A stretch of DNA of 64,000 nt from Amia ocellicauda (taxonomy: Eukaryota; Chordata; Actinopteri; Amiiformes; Amiidae), in the NCBI RefSeq assembly GCF_036373705.1, contig NC_089864.1:14804501-14868500 (forward strand). The letters are read 5' to 3'. The position numbers and the translations under genes are program-made. Of the stretch, positions 1 through 24,800 are shown in pieces (within the stretch, counting starts at the first letter, position 1; each line of letters opens with the position of its first letter). The notes beneath the pieces were generated by a model. It worked only from the letters and a program-made list of their open reading frames with translations, made no database searches and was not told the origin of the DNA.

Positions 1-196
1 CAGGATTCAGTGTATGAATTCATTAAGGCAAAATAATGAAGCAGAACTAAAACCCTAGTCAACGTGACATTTTAAATCGATTGTCCTTAAAGCCGTTCTG
101 TTCTGTAGGATTAACGGCCACCCTTGGGCCTTCTTCCAAAGTGGCTTGTGATGTTGATGGAGTCTTCCTGTTTAAGCGGCACTCAGCCAGGCAGCT

Positions 197-230
<34 letters not shown>

Positions 231-275
231 CGCATACATGTGCGTGACAGTGGCTGTGTTTGTGTCTGTCTGAAG
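1..275 (+). other. NUP107: Intron fragment of NUP107
   Basis: This is the intron before the first NUP107 exon visible here. It ends in the acceptor at 274-275 and contains a TG/CG microsatellite at 197-233. I see no coding sequence in it. The short reading frames over this stretch are produced by the simple repeat. Confidence 0.7.
197..233. repeat. (TG)n(CG)n microsatellite
   Basis: About 12 TG units run directly into about 5 CG units, ending some 40 bp upstream of the acceptor of the first visible NUP107 exon. Alternating purine-pyrimidine DNA of this kind can adopt Z-form; that is general knowledge and is not shown here. Confidence 0.95.
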
Positions 276-7831
<7,556 letters not shown>

Positions 7832-8739
7832 ATGGTTTCTACTGATTTTCTCTTTGTGTTTTATTCTGTTTTGTTAAGTGAAAACCAGCTGTAAATCCAT
7901 CTTAATTTTGTATTCAATAAAGATTTGAAATAGTTTTTTGACTTTCAACGTAAATGTAGACTCTTTTTACGGCGTACACTAGCACAATCATTTCAGATAT
8001 TTTATTTTAGGCTTTTTTAACTTTAAGGGCGATTTATATTTTTAAGTGTCGATATTTCTGAATTGGCGAACAGAGATGGACAATGTAAGCAGGAGTTATT
8101 AAATTGGACAGGAGACACTGAGGCAAAGCTCAGGCGATTGATTGGTGTGATTCCAACTGATGTACGGAACGCCACTAAAGTTCTAGATTTAATCATAAAA
8201 GGGGGTGATTGCTATAAAGGCGGTTTTGAAGCCAGCCTAGTGTTTTGTCACACGGTGATCTGACAGGTCGGGTGTACTGCTGGAACCGGAGTGAGCACAT
8301 TCTTCACGCAGTACCCATGCAAACATGTCTGCACACATTAACTTCTTCATTACGCTGCATCCACAGACTCACTCCTGGGAACCCTGCTTGTGAAATCCCC
8401 CCACTAGGAGAAAATCAGTGTTTCCTCCAGTTGTGCACCTCATGTAATACACGTGTTCTCAGTGAAATTATGAATCTTGTTATTTGTTTGCTTATATGGT
8501 TTACTCAAAACCAAGTCACTGTTTTAGTATTTGTAGAGAATACAATGATGCAAAATAGTCTTATTTCTTATACGATTCTCAACTGCCATACTTCTAATGA
8601 TCTTTTATCCATATATCAGTAGCTGGTTTTTATTCAATATATTGTTATTGGAATTATATTAATCTTAAAAATGATACCTAGGGTAAAGTACTACTGCACA
8701 GTACAAAATGCAAACGAAAGCCAAGACTTTCATTTGCCA
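7832..8739 (+). other. NUP107 3'UTR and intergenic spacer
   Basis: The 3'UTR is short: a canonical AATAAA lies at 7916-7921, 85 bp after the stop. The sequence from about 7940 to 8739 is AT-rich. It contains no exon, RNA gene or repeat that I recognise. Confidence 0.7.
7916..7921 (+). terminator. NUP107: NUP107 poly(A) signal AATAAA
   Basis: This is the only canonical signal close behind the NUP107 stop codon, so cleavage is expected about 15-25 bp downstream. Confidence 0.85.
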
Positions 8740-12479
<3,740 letters not shown>

Positions 12480-12870
12480 CCTCCCAGGGCCGAGAAACAC
12501 TTTGAACAGGGATAAAACGGAGAGTAAAGAGGTTCATTATCACCCGACACTGGAAGCCAAAAACTGACCGTGGTGATAAACATTGAAACACAAAGTGATT
12601 GTGCACAAAGACAAGCCGGGGAAAGGATGGCGTCGTCTTTTTAAAGCCATGAAGAGAGATTTCCTGATAGAGTATTTGTCTGATAATCAAAGGATATTCT
12701 TAACTGAAGCTTTACTGTTTGAAATGTTGGTACTATTGTGTATATAAAAACAGAAGTATTGCATTCAAAAAGAGCCAAATGTGCAACTGCCTTTTTTGTG
12801 GTTGTTATTTAATACAATTACAATCTTTTTCATATTGTGTGCTCTGCAATAAAATATTTTTTAATTACAG
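12480..12870 (+). other. SLC35E3: SLC35E3 3'UTR
   Basis: The untranslated region runs from the stop codon to a canonical AATAAA at 12848-12853, with cleavage expected near 12870. Nothing else is recognised in it. Confidence 0.75.
12848..12853 (+). terminator. SLC35E3: SLC35E3 poly(A) signal AATAAA
   Basis: This canonical signal lies 369 bp behind the stop codon in AT-rich context. It is the first strong candidate downstream. Confidence 0.75.
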
Positions 12871-13284
12871 GTAATATACAATTGATGCTTTATCAAATTT
12901 CACAAGCCTTCTTTATGGAATACAATATGACATAAATCTTAAGTATATTAAACAAGGCCTGCAAAGAGAGATTTTGTAGAAATGGCCTAGCAAGGTTATC
13001 TATTGAAGTCCTGAGTAAAAAGCATACATACTCCCTCTTTTTGTAGGATAATTTCAGTACTCTTGAGTTCACAGAAGTGGCTTTATATCCCTGTCTTTGA
13101 GGTATTCGAGTTTCTAGGCCCATAAAATCCAAAGAGACCTGCGTATTTCCCAAGAGAGGCCAAAAGCAAACGAACGGCTGAAGATAAGTGACTTCCTGCA
13201 CGTTCTTGTAAATCTGAAAATGCCAAGAAATGTACTTTTCATGACAACACAAGTATTTGTGGGAAAAACCCTTGAAAAAATGCA

Positions 13285-13614
13285 CTACATCTGAGGGAGG
13301 TAATTTTTCCAGTGTCTTAAGTCTCCAGCAAAGTGGTTCAGGGCCACAGGCGGCACTGTTTGCCCGGGTAGCTGACAGGGACGCACTGGTAGCTGCCCTC
13401 TCCGGTCACAGAGCAGCCGTCTGTCCTCCGGGTGAGGAATGCCGCGGTCGGGGGCACAGGTAAAGTCGAGGGGAGCTCCTGTCGAGGCGAGCGGCTGCGC
13501 ACAGTGAAGCAGTGTTTCCATCTGCGTGCTGCTTTTCTCCACGCTCGGGCTGCTGCGACTCCCCAGTCGGCCCTGATCGCCCCGGGGAGGTTTGGGATCT
13601 TTCATTGAAAGCAA
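13285..13614 (-). other. GC-rich open frame of unknown nature (109 codons)
   Basis: This is an island of high GC in AT-rich DNA, with an open minus-strand frame that contains a run with three spaced cysteines (FTCAP, LLCDRRG, VRPC). I recognise no protein family. It has no signal peptide at its start, no neighbouring exon that I can find and no obvious promoter. It may be a chance frame in a GC-rich patch, a decayed exon or a repeat fragment. Probability of being a real gene is low. Confidence 0.15.
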
Positions 13615-15198
13615 AGCATTGAACAGCAGAATTTTTTGACCGTAAACAGTAGCTGTTCTCTTCCTACTAGACTGGAAAGAAAACTCTTGCTCTCCTCACT
13701 TGTTCCTCTGTTTTGTGGCATTTTCTCACTCTTGGAAGATGGGACGAATGAGGAACTGAAAGGAGAGGACTGGCTCTATCCATACACCCAACAGGCTGAC
13801 ACTGGACACTTAATACAAAGTGGCACTTCTTTTTGACGATCGTGTCCTTAACACACGCAGTTTAAATGCAAACAGCCTTGTTTCTAGTTGACACAGAGTG
13901 AATGTTTTGCTGGGTTGTGAGGTTTGGAGGAGGCAGATTAGATAGCAGGATAAATAATTGGCCCTCTGCTTGTCTGCCTAGGGTGTAGTGTCGTCCTTCT
14001 GCCTTTATATTGAATTTCAATCCATGTTTCCTGCTTCACAGACAGATGTCATGATTATTCCCTGAGAAATGATGGTTTGGGGTTTGTGTCTTCATATGAT
14101 CGGAGTTGCAGTTGCGACGCACAGTGAAAACGTACGCTAACTGACCAAACTGAACTGGTGGTCTCCGTACTTTGTCACCCTCTGTATTATTCTCATGATG
14201 GAGGATTTCCGCCCTTGTTTCTTGCGTACCCCCTTGTGCGGTAGGCTGCTTGCTTTTCTTTTAGTGATCTAGACGAGGAACACGGAGCTGCTGCTGTGTG
14301 AACACTAGAGGGCGGCCCTGCACAGAAGACGAGTGAAATGCTTCTCTGAGAGGCATTGAGCCACTTGCGCAATGGTAACAATTTCCTTTTTTAGTATTGG
14401 GTTTTTAAAATGATGTATCGTCAAATTTTGCTGTTACCAGTTGCCCACACTGACAAGTAGCCGATTCCCTGTGCATATAGAAATAGATGGGTCACTGTCC
14501 AAAATTATATTTTTTGTTGATTCGGTCAGTGGACTATTAGAATAAAATAAATCTGACAAACATAATGTAGTTTCATATAATAATATACAACAGGAAACTG
14601 TTTTGCTGAGTCTAACAGAAAATAAGCACAGTGGCAGCAACTCAAGTTCAGTCCCCAGTCTTACTGTAGATGCACAGCCTATCATTTTGAATGCTTGTTT
14701 CTCCCAAGATTAGTTCATTGTGAGGCAGCATGTGTGAAGATAAGTGGGATAACCTGAGATGCAATGTAAGTGTCTGCTTTACACTTTCAAAAGCAGGTGA
14801 AGGATAGTGCAGACCTGTTGCTACATCCTCTTCTTTTCATTCTTTGCTCTCCATACCCAATTCAGACCCTCACTCTATACATGAACTCTTTAACGGGGCC
14901 TGTTTTTCCTCAGTTTGTTCCTTTGCAGTGCTCTGTACATTGTCAGAAAGTGCTTATTCCTAGTGGAATAGTGAAGATTTGAGTATGAGATTGAAAATGC
15001 AACAAAAGGATAATCAAAGTATATGTTGTTTGGCAGCATTTTAACATCTATGTCTGTTTCTAGTTCATACAATGCCTGCAGGAAATCGATGACGATAAAT
15101 GAACTGTAGTGCATTAACAACGGAGGCGGTCTTTGTCATGCAAATGGTGTTGATTTATACTGTTCCATAAATCACCACTCCACAGCATCCAAACACAG

Positions 15199-15199
15199 G

Positions 15200-15236
<37 letters not shown>
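15199..15236. repeat. (TA)n(CA)n microsatellite
   Basis: About ten TA units pass directly into eight AC units, in intergenic DNA. Confidence 0.95.
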
Positions 15237-15237
<1 letters not shown>

Positions 15238-18200
15238 GCGGTGACATTCGCTGTGCCAGTTTGTTGACATTACTTTGTGTGCCGTTGCCTGGTGTGTTTT
15301 CTGTCGGCTTTAACCTCCTGACTGGCTGAGCAGGACTGAAGTAACACCTCCTTCTGACTCTGTGTTTATGGAGAAACTGCACTTCTCTGGGCCTCAATCT
15401 GGGAACCAGACTGGATCTTGCAGGAAATTAACCATTAAACCAAGAAAAATTGTGCAAGGAAGAAAAAAAATATAATTTTGATTACAAAGAAATAAATCAA
15501 AAATAAACAAAACAAGATATGCTTTATGATATTCCAGTGGTGGTTTATAAAGTAAGTATTGTGGAGACTTCGTTATTGGAGATTGTGGTTGCGTGAACTT
15601 GGTGTATTCTAAGTGAGATGTACAAAAGAATGCTATTTTCTTATATAAAGCAGGAAGCAGCTGGTGGCTTCTAGATAATAGGGTTTAAAAGGCTCTTGGT
15701 TTGGAGTTATAATAAGAACACCGATTACACTGTGTTTTGCCTGTTATAGTAGGGAATTTAAAAGACTTTGCAGGTGTCTTGTTTGGCAGAAGTCTAGAAA
15801 TTTTAATTAAATTCCCTGCCCCTCCAAGTTCATTACAATGCATTGAATCCAAGACACATGCCTTTAATTTGTGAGATGGGCTGAGCACAACATCACCCTG
15901 TACACTGTGATTCGATTACTTTGAATCTCAACCAGATACCGAGAACTGCAAAGGAATCATTGCGTCTCTCGAGCCGTTTGACGTCTGTATAACAAATAAA
16001 GACACGTTTAAGTGAGAGCTGTTTATTCTATACATGTTCTGCAAGGCACAGCTGATGCTTATTATGAACAGTGAGGTGGGCCAAGTTATTTTGTATCACA
16101 ATGTCTCCATTATAACCATCAGCAAGTACATTCAGTAGCTCATTGATTATGGGTGATTATGGGTGTCAGTCTCAGTGTGGTGTTTATGTAGCATGCTCCT
16201 ATTTTGTTCAGTTATGATCTATGACAATGTTAGTTAACACAAAGTTAGGATTTATAGGCAACAATGTGGTCTGGCATGTGGAGTTACGCTGTGTGTGGAA
16301 CGGTATTACCACAAAGGTGAGTGAAATACAGTACTGACTTTATTGCTGGCATATGATTGACATTATTTTGTTTTTGAAGGTCCTCTGCTTGGGACATAGA
16401 CATTTCCATTTGTTGGTTCCAGTTTTTACAAAGTGTATAGCTTATACTTCTTGAATACTGTTGTCCTACAAATTGTTTTAAAACATGCCAAATAGTTCTG
16501 CAGATACACACAAGTCAATAGATTGCAGTTAGTGATCTTACAAATTGTATTGTAATGGAATTATTTTGTTATGGAAAGAGACTATTTATTTTTGTTTTCT
16601 CTCTCTCTCCCTATGTATATAAAACTTGGGAAGGCTGTGCTCAAGCAGTGGATCAACAAAGGCTGGTGATGATATACATAAAGTGATTAATACATGAATC
16701 CATTCCCTGGCCATTTCCTCACAATGTGGAGACAATATGAATTGTATCGTTCACAGACTCTCTGTATTCCCTGGGGACTTTGTGGGAAAGCGCTGATGTC
16801 ACTATGCCTTGATGCATAGCAGATCTATGGGATGGAATTGCCAAAACAGCTCTTGTCCACTCTTAATTACAGTGAAACTCTGAGTTGATTGAGGATGTTC
16901 TTGGGAGCGGTCTCCACTGTCATCTCTGAATGAATTAGCAGGGTTTTTAAAAACACTCCTAATTCTGGCAAATGAAATGAAAGCTCTGCCAAACGCATGA
17001 AGAATGGAAGCAGTCTTAAAACAGACTAATCTGTTTAGGGTTCAACAGAGTCTGGAGATTTGGCCTTCAAATCTCTTCAAATGGCATTTATGCTGGAATT
17101 AGAAGATCATTAACTAATAGCCCGGTTAATTACTCGGGAAAGCCTTGCAGAGACCAGTCTCCTGTGAAATCTCATGAAAATAAAGACAATCAGAAAGAGG
17201 TATAATGTTTTTGTAAAGGTAAAAAAAAGCACTTTCAGGCAGCTAAAGGTATAACAGACCAGTTTTACCTGTTTATATAAATAACACAACTAGTCTTAAC
17301 TGTACCATTTCATGTGTGTGAAACCATGTTTACAGTGTGTGTCTGTGTAGGAATGTACATTCAGCAGTGTTGACACTTATTAGACAGTTTTATGAGATCA
17401 GATACATTATTTACAGAGACTTTTATAACAGATTTTGCCTAAAGGTTTTTTTATTTTTTATATATATATACACGTCATAAATGTATCAGCTGTCTTAGAA
17501 GATTTGAAATTCTATCTTTTTATACTTTGTGAAGGTCAGTTTCGGAGAATTTAATCCCATGCAAGTCTATTATAGTAGTCCTCTGCCGTGTCAGTGATGT
17601 CATACAAATGATTTACATATTCATAAACGATCTAAAACATACCTTCTGAATGTGAAAGGGAAACGTGGAAAAGAAGAGAACACAGACTCTTAAATCTTTT
17701 AAGATAGTTAATGTATTGGTGATCTGTTTTAAAGTCTCTTGGAAAAAGGTCTGTAAGAGTTTTAAGGCATTGTTTCATGTAAAGAATGCAGTTGCAGACA
17801 ACACTGTATCAGAGCTGTTACCAGTAAAATGTCACGTGCCTTTAACAAGCCGTTTATAAGCTCGGGGTGGACTGTTCCCCCAACCATTCATGCCTTATAC
17901 GGGAGAGAAACTCGTGAATATGTCATTTCAACCCCTACCCTAATCCCAACTCCAACACTGTGATATAAAGTATACATTCAATTATATTTTCAAAATAAGA
18001 AGTTTGTGTTTTATGCTCCCTGAACCTAGATCAGCCTTCAGGGGGAGCAATCTGCCTGCACCCCTTTCTGCTGTAGTGTAATTTTTTCACTGAGTAACTC
18101 TTTCTTCTATACATTACATACATGTATTGTTGTAGACAGCATTCTTATTTCGAAGACTAGTGACGGCAGGACTTTCTCTTAAACCGTTACGAGAGAGACA

Positions 18201-18877
18201 GCCCTCCTAAAAAACAAACCCTAAGATGGATATCTTTAAAGTAGAAAATACTAAATGAAATATGACTAAAATCCACCAGACTGACTCCCATTGATCTCCT
18301 GCTTCTTGTAGGATCTACACCATCATTGGGCTTCATCAGTACCATTCATCCTCCATCTCATGCATCCAGCTGTGGCTGGCGTGGGGAAGAGCAGCTGAGA
18401 CTGCCGCTCTGGACGTGGGAAGGTGGGGAATACAGATCATCCTCTTGTAAGGCTACTTTGTACATGATCTTACTGCATGGCACCTCGGGAAAGGATGGTA
18501 ACTCTGCGTCTCCGAGTGTCAGTACCCGGGGCTACAACCAGTGGAGAAACGAGATCCAAGCATGGTCCTGGATGAAGACGGGCAGCCACAAAGACTGGCC
18601 GCATATCTTCACTCTTCTGTCTCAGTTTTGGGCGGTGGTCCGGTAATGCATATGCTCACCGGGTTTGGTCTTTGTTCCTGGAGGTACTTTGGAGACGCAT
18701 TCAAGTCTTCTAGCACAGTGGTGACAAGAGAATGAAGAAACCAACAAAAACAAAAAACTATTTGCAAATATAAAAAACAACAAACAGGACAAAACTCAAG
18801 GAAGGATGTGAATACTTCAATAACCTGACAAGGTTTCGCAAAAGCAATCCCAGAGGAATCGTGGTGATGGCGTCCCC

Positions 18878-21800
18878 TCACAGCAGCAGGGTGCAGAACG
18901 TCAGGAAGAGGAGGTGGGAGAGCCATGCGTACAGTAGGGCAACGCTGCTATTGCTGTCATACGCACTCCTTATCAGAGAGGTGCAGGCTGCGGTGGGGTC
19001 AGAGGTGTCGGGCCTGATGCTGGGACTCAGAGAAACAAAATCACGCTTGAGGGCGGAGAATTTCGACGTCCCGTCTGGGATCTGCAAGCTCTCTGTGATC
19101 GGGGCCTGACCGGGCACTGTAACCTGAAAGGATTGAAGGGATTAGCCACACGCGCACTGGAGCGCTACCAGAGCAGGACAGATGGGCTGAAAGTACCTGC
19201 GCAAAATCAGAGCCTGAAATCTGAACCACACAAAAGCAGAGGCCGGCAATTACAAACTCTCGTTACAGACTGAACAAAGGCAGCTGAGGATTAATTTCTG
19301 TGATGGGATACGGAATACAAATAGTCCTGTTCTCATGACTTGTACACATCGCACTGTGCCATTTTAGAGGTCACACTCCTAGGGCTTTTCCATGCCTCTG
19401 GCTTCAGGAAATCAATCCTAAAGCCACCTTCTTTTCAAAGCCCAGGGATTGGCAGACGTTCGGCTGTGATGTGTGCAGCGGTGCAGGAGGGGAGCGGTGA
19501 GTCTAGATCTCCTCATCATTGGGGAGCTACTGCTTTAAAACCCGAATTCACCACAAACAGACTTCAGAGGCCCTGCTTTACATCCTTCTTTCAGGTTGCC
19601 CACATGTCCAGCCCATTCCCATTCACTTGCTGTCTACACATCTACAACTGGTACCTCTGTATGTATCTTATTCAGCTGTCTAAACCCACAGGCATTCAAT
19701 TACTTTGCCCTGGATCCATTATAGATATGAATATGACTTTCCATCAGTGTGATTAGAGGTGAAGACAGCATTTGTTCCCTGCCTAACATGAATAAAGAAA
19801 CACTGACGTAATGGAGATTATACACACAAAGAAAGGCGGAGACTAAGCTAACCTATTTTAGAAGAGAGGAGAGAATGGCAGTGATAAAAATGTATACCTG
19901 GAATTACATTCTGCAAAAAGCATTTGTTGAACTCAAACCTTTTTTGGTACCAAAGCAGAGGGTCTACAGTTAACCTGGCATTTTCTCTCAAAAGCAGCCA
20001 GAGCTCCCAGTGTCAAGAGGTAGACTACTGCTACTAACAACGCTGGTGCTGACGCACATACTTTCAAAGTCCTACACCGTGATAACAATCAATCAATGAC
20101 CAGAGTAGTGTGCTGAGAGTACAGAGGTAGACTTTTAAAACAGGGAAGGAATGCACAGTGATCTAAAAGACATGAATATGCCCAAGATGACCATCCTAAA
20201 AAGCTGCAGGATGATATTCTAGTAGTGGGATTGAAATTGAAAGCGTGTGTGATGCAAGTTCCCCCGCAGATGTAGTTTTTGGCGCTCAGTGCCAGCACAT
20301 GTGGCTCTGGATCTGATGCAGGATTTGCTTGTTTAACAGTCAGTCTGTGCTCCCTTAATAATAATCATAACAATCTTTCTGAGTAACATTTTGAATGTGA
20401 GGCATGTGAGTCACAAGATGAAATATAAGATGTTTCTCAATACTATGCTGAGTAAATAGCGACATCAAACTTATTTATTTCTTCCAAGTGATCCAAAACA
20501 CTCAAATCCAAGTTTAGAAAAATAAGAGTGGTGGGAAGAAAGGAAGACTCAAACGCCACACAAGTAGCTGGCAGAGGCCTGTGAAATGTATAATCAAGCT
20601 CATATAAACAGTCACCAGCCTGTTTAACAAACCAAGTATCAGCCTCACTAGCCACATATTTTCTTGACTGGCAGATAAAACCCTTTTCACCCATTGAGTG
20701 AAGTTTCTAAATATATTCATAGCATCCTCATCTGGGATAGACTACATTTAACTCCTATTTAGTCTGGGCCGGGTTATAATTTACCCCACAATGTAAAAGT
20801 GCATTTGTTTTTCTTCCTTATCCACAACAGAAACTTGTATATATTTGATAAATATGTAAAAATGAATAATGCATTATTTTCCATTCAATCATTGCAGTTG
20901 GCAAAACAGAAACTAAACTCAGCAGTGTTTTCTATCTGTGGTCTTTTCTGTGGGGTAGCTGGTGAATAACAGACATTAACTGTACCCATGAGATATCCCA
21001 TAATCCTACTAGAACCAGTGCTGTAACATGGAGCTCCGGGGTGCAATCCTCAGACTCAATATAGATGAGGGAAGGCCACAGTAACCGGAGGAACTTCTAG
21101 CTTGGGTGCCTTATATTTGTAGGCTGAAGAAGGCGAAACAAACCGATTCCGTTCAGTTCTTATAAAAGCAAAAACTTTGTTTATAATAGTGTTATCAGTT
21201 TATTTTAATGGAATGTTTTTTTTTCCTCTGGGGTAGGTGAGGCAGTTTAGAACCATTTATTTAGTCTGATTGAATCTGCTCTGAGGTCTTAGTTACGCAC
21301 CGCAGCTTTTCATGTTACGTTTTGATGCCTCCGGATTAAGATGACAAGCATGCACAGTATTAGCTAAAGCCTGTTGTTGCTGGGAGACTCACAATGCCGT
21401 TCCAAACTCATATACCTTTTTAGGATAAAGTTCCCCCCTGGTTTTTAATACCATATAGGTCTCTGAAGAATGAATCTGTTAATAATATATTTTGAGGAGA
21501 AAAATAAAATGCTTCTGGGGATACTTTAAATTCTCTCTCCCTACTTCCAGCAAAGTAGCGTTACACATTTGGGACAGGACTGTGATGAGTCCTGCTGACA
21601 CACCGGTGCTGGGCTGAAGACCTGTTTGTGTGCATGACGTTGTGGGAAATGCATCACAGATATTTTGCCGTTTCTTTCTTTCCCCTATCACTCAGCGGTG
21701 AAGGAGACCATTCAGATTCAGCCTAGAGGAGTGATCTCAGTCCAAGGTCATCCCTGGAGAATCAGTGTGAGATCAACAAAGCAGGGAGTGATTCACGCCA

Positions 21801-24800
21801 CCCACTCCAGCATGGAGCGTAACGCACTTTTAGCCTCTGGAGAGATTTTATCTGCAGTATCATGTCAGTGGTATCGCTCTGTTTGTTTGTGTTATAAGAT
21901 TGACTGCTTTTGTTTCTCGGTGACCTTCAGCTGTAGTTCATGTGAGAACTGCAGGTTGTGGTTGCACTTTATATGTGTTATGTGGCCCTGTCCCAGAACT
22001 TGAAAAGCACATAGAAGAAAGCTGTTTGCAATGCATGCAGGGACATGTCCTCTTCCTCTAAAGGTAAACTCTAAAGCACAGTTCAAATGAAGCCAGAGAG
22101 AGTGGTGTATCACATATTTTCAGTGTTATTCCAGGGTCATCAGTGATGTAAGCGTAACCATCTCCGTACCTTTAACGTGTAATTGCCAGGTAAGAGAAGC
22201 CTGTAGTATTCGCCATTTGTATCCGTTTTGAAAGGACAGAGGTTTTGTCTGCCCTCCACTGCCACCAAGGCATTCTGGACAGGGACACCGCGGGAGTCAA
22301 ATACCTGTCCTTTCACCCCTGTTGGAAGATAAAAACAAATGATTACACTGGTCCCCACTGGCCCCTTGTGTGAGTTGAACCAGGCATCCAGTGGTTGAGT
22401 GAATCAGTCAACCCAGTTTATATATTAGATCTGTGTATGTATTGCTTTCTCTGTGCTGAATGAGGATTAAAAATAACATGGATCGACACTGCTTCATCAC
22501 ACATTCCTCACTTACAGAACCAAACACCTCTCATTGTCATATATAGGTCAAATTAAAAGCCATTGGCATCCCAAAGCAGGTGGCACACACTGACCCAGGT
22601 GGACCTGCTGCATGTACGCCAGCAGGGCAGCCTTGTTGGCGGCCCACAGTCCTGAGAGTTTGTCCTCGTTGGGGTACTTGCAGCAAGACACCTCCAGAGT
22701 GATTTCCAAGCACTGGCCAAAGACATAGTTATAGTCCTGCATGCCTCCTGAATGGAAAGTAAAACAAGAATAATAATTCAAGATGTTTCACTGGCAAATA
22801 TAGACAGTTTACACTAGCGGAATGTTTAGAGCACGTACAGAAGTGATCATTATCAAAGAAATGCAATAAAATGCTGGGGAAATTTAGTTGCATTTTCTTT
22901 CAGATGTGAAGTACATTCTCATCCTAAATCAATGGCTTATTTTTTCTGTGTTTGCACTATGAAACAAACAATTGCTTCTGAAAGTGTATTCTGTTGTGCC
23001 ATTAACTGCCTCTGAAGAGTGTAAAGTGTTCCAGTTTTGGGTCGAAAGGGTTAATAATCTTTAGGAGTATGATGTGTGTCAGTTGTGTCATGTCACAGTC
23101 TAGGGTTGGGTTCATCCCTGTAAGTCTTCAATTACATAAATTACAGTTCGTGTTTCAGGGGCTTCACTCAGTTAGGTAATCTGGCCACTATTTACTCTGC
23201 TACCAGGGAGAGAAATTCTCTTTAACTCTCCTGTTCCAGTCTGGTGAGAGCAATGATTACGTGACGTGTATCCAGGAATGAGTTTGGGAAGTTTCCACAC
23301 TGGTAATGGAGTAAACACTCACCCAAGGGCTTCTGTGTTCCCCACGCTTTTTTAAATTTGAGTTGGCAGTTGTAGTATCAGCTATGGCTCTAACCAAAAA
23401 GCCAAATAAAGAAATGGCTTACCCATTCAGGAATAATTTATACAGTACAGAGCTGCAGCTTTTTGTCCATCAGGGGGCTGCTGAAACAGGAAGCTGGTGC
23501 TCACCTTGTAAAGCGTACCACTGGAATCCGTTTGTGATTCCGTCTTTGAAAAACTGGTAGTTACAGAGGTTCCCTTTGTACATGTCGGAGTGGTTGTAGG
23601 AGTATGTCTTTGCCAGGTGCACAAACACATCGTTGTCTGGGGACACACTGGCACCACCCTGCAGTTCAGCTCCTGGTGGAAAAACCGCAAGAGCTACAGT
23701 CAGCCTCTCGCTTCTGCCCGCTTTTTAATTAACATTTTAATTCACATGTACACATCTGACAGGGGAAACTCTCATCTATCCTGCATAAAAGCGAACCTCA
23801 CAAAGAGCTCAGTGCCACGATTGGCAAACACAAGGAGGACAAGAGTGGAGCTTACGAGCACAGAGACACGGAGCGAGAAGTGAGAGAGAGAAACCTGAAC
23901 TTGACAGACACCCGGCTTTGACCCTGATTTATGAACCGACGCAGCTCTGGACCCCGACAACGAACCACCTAACACCCCTGCTTAATTATATGACCGTGAA
24001 CTTGCCCAGCGAGTTAGATAATCGGTTTCCTGAAGTAGGAAGATGCAGACTATCGGCCCGAATTCAGTCAGGGACAAAGAAAAAGCACAGTCACTGGCTT
24101 CTTTTATTTTATTATGTATAACTATGTTGTAGACGACTTTCCCTAATAAATAAAAAGTTCATGTTTACTTAAACTTTTACAATCTTTCGGATATTGAACA
24201 TACTGCCAACTCTAGGTTGCTTCAGACCCAGGTCTGCTTATTGAGTTCTAGAGCCCCAATGTCTTCCTTTGGGTTCTGCTCTGTATCTACACAACACACT
24301 GACACAAGATATAAACACAAATAACCTCATAAAGCTGTGCGTACTGAACATAGGGACAATGCCTCGTTCAAGGCAGTCTATTTATTTATGCTGAGGGGCT
24401 GCACATTCAGTCTCTTAAAACTGCCTTTAAACTTAAAAATGTAAACAAATGCCAGTGTAGCCTGTGTTCGAATCCTCAGCTTATTTTTCCAAATCTCTGC
24501 TAAACTGGAATCTCATGTGCGGACGCTCTTGGGACGCTTTAGGAGGGGAAGCTTTTTGTATGCGTCTGTTTGGGGCATCTCTGTGGATCTGGTGTCACTG
24601 GCTAACAGCTTGACCCCCGTACAGGCATGCAAATCCTCAGCCCGGCCCACCCCATCGGTCGTCCCTACCTCCATTGCTGTTGTCATAGGGGTAGCTGGCG
24701 ACCACCGCTCCACCGTGCAGGTTGGCAGACAGGACGAAGGGCTCCGAACGCACCCAGTCCATCACCGCCCGCACCTCCGGCTCCTGGGGGCTGCTGTCCT

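Larger units (their letters stand above)
12871..18877. other. Intergenic region SLC35E3 - CPM, no MDM2 exons seen
   Basis: SLC35E3 and CPM are convergent here. The part nearest CPM must include the CPM 3'UTR, whose poly(A) site I could not fix. Candidate TTTATT motifs (AATAAA on the minus strand) occur at 16339-16344 and 16022-16027. The stretch is mostly AT-rich. In human, MDM2 lies at this position; I looked on both strands for its C-terminal RING cysteine/histidine pattern and its p53-binding domain and saw neither. A GC-rich patch at about 13320-13600 and a TA/CA microsatellite at 15199-15236 are the only distinct items. Confidence 0.6.

Noticed and set aside
23505..23658. Shorter CPM exon using the acceptor at 23659-23660
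   Set aside because: It would break the frame with the preceding exon (phase 1). The acceptor 14 bp upstream restores both the frame and the spacing seen in human CPM.
24465..24482. B-box-like GTGTTCGAATCCTC in a CPM intron as a tRNA or SINE
   Set aside because: No A box at the right distance and no tRNA fold could be drawn.
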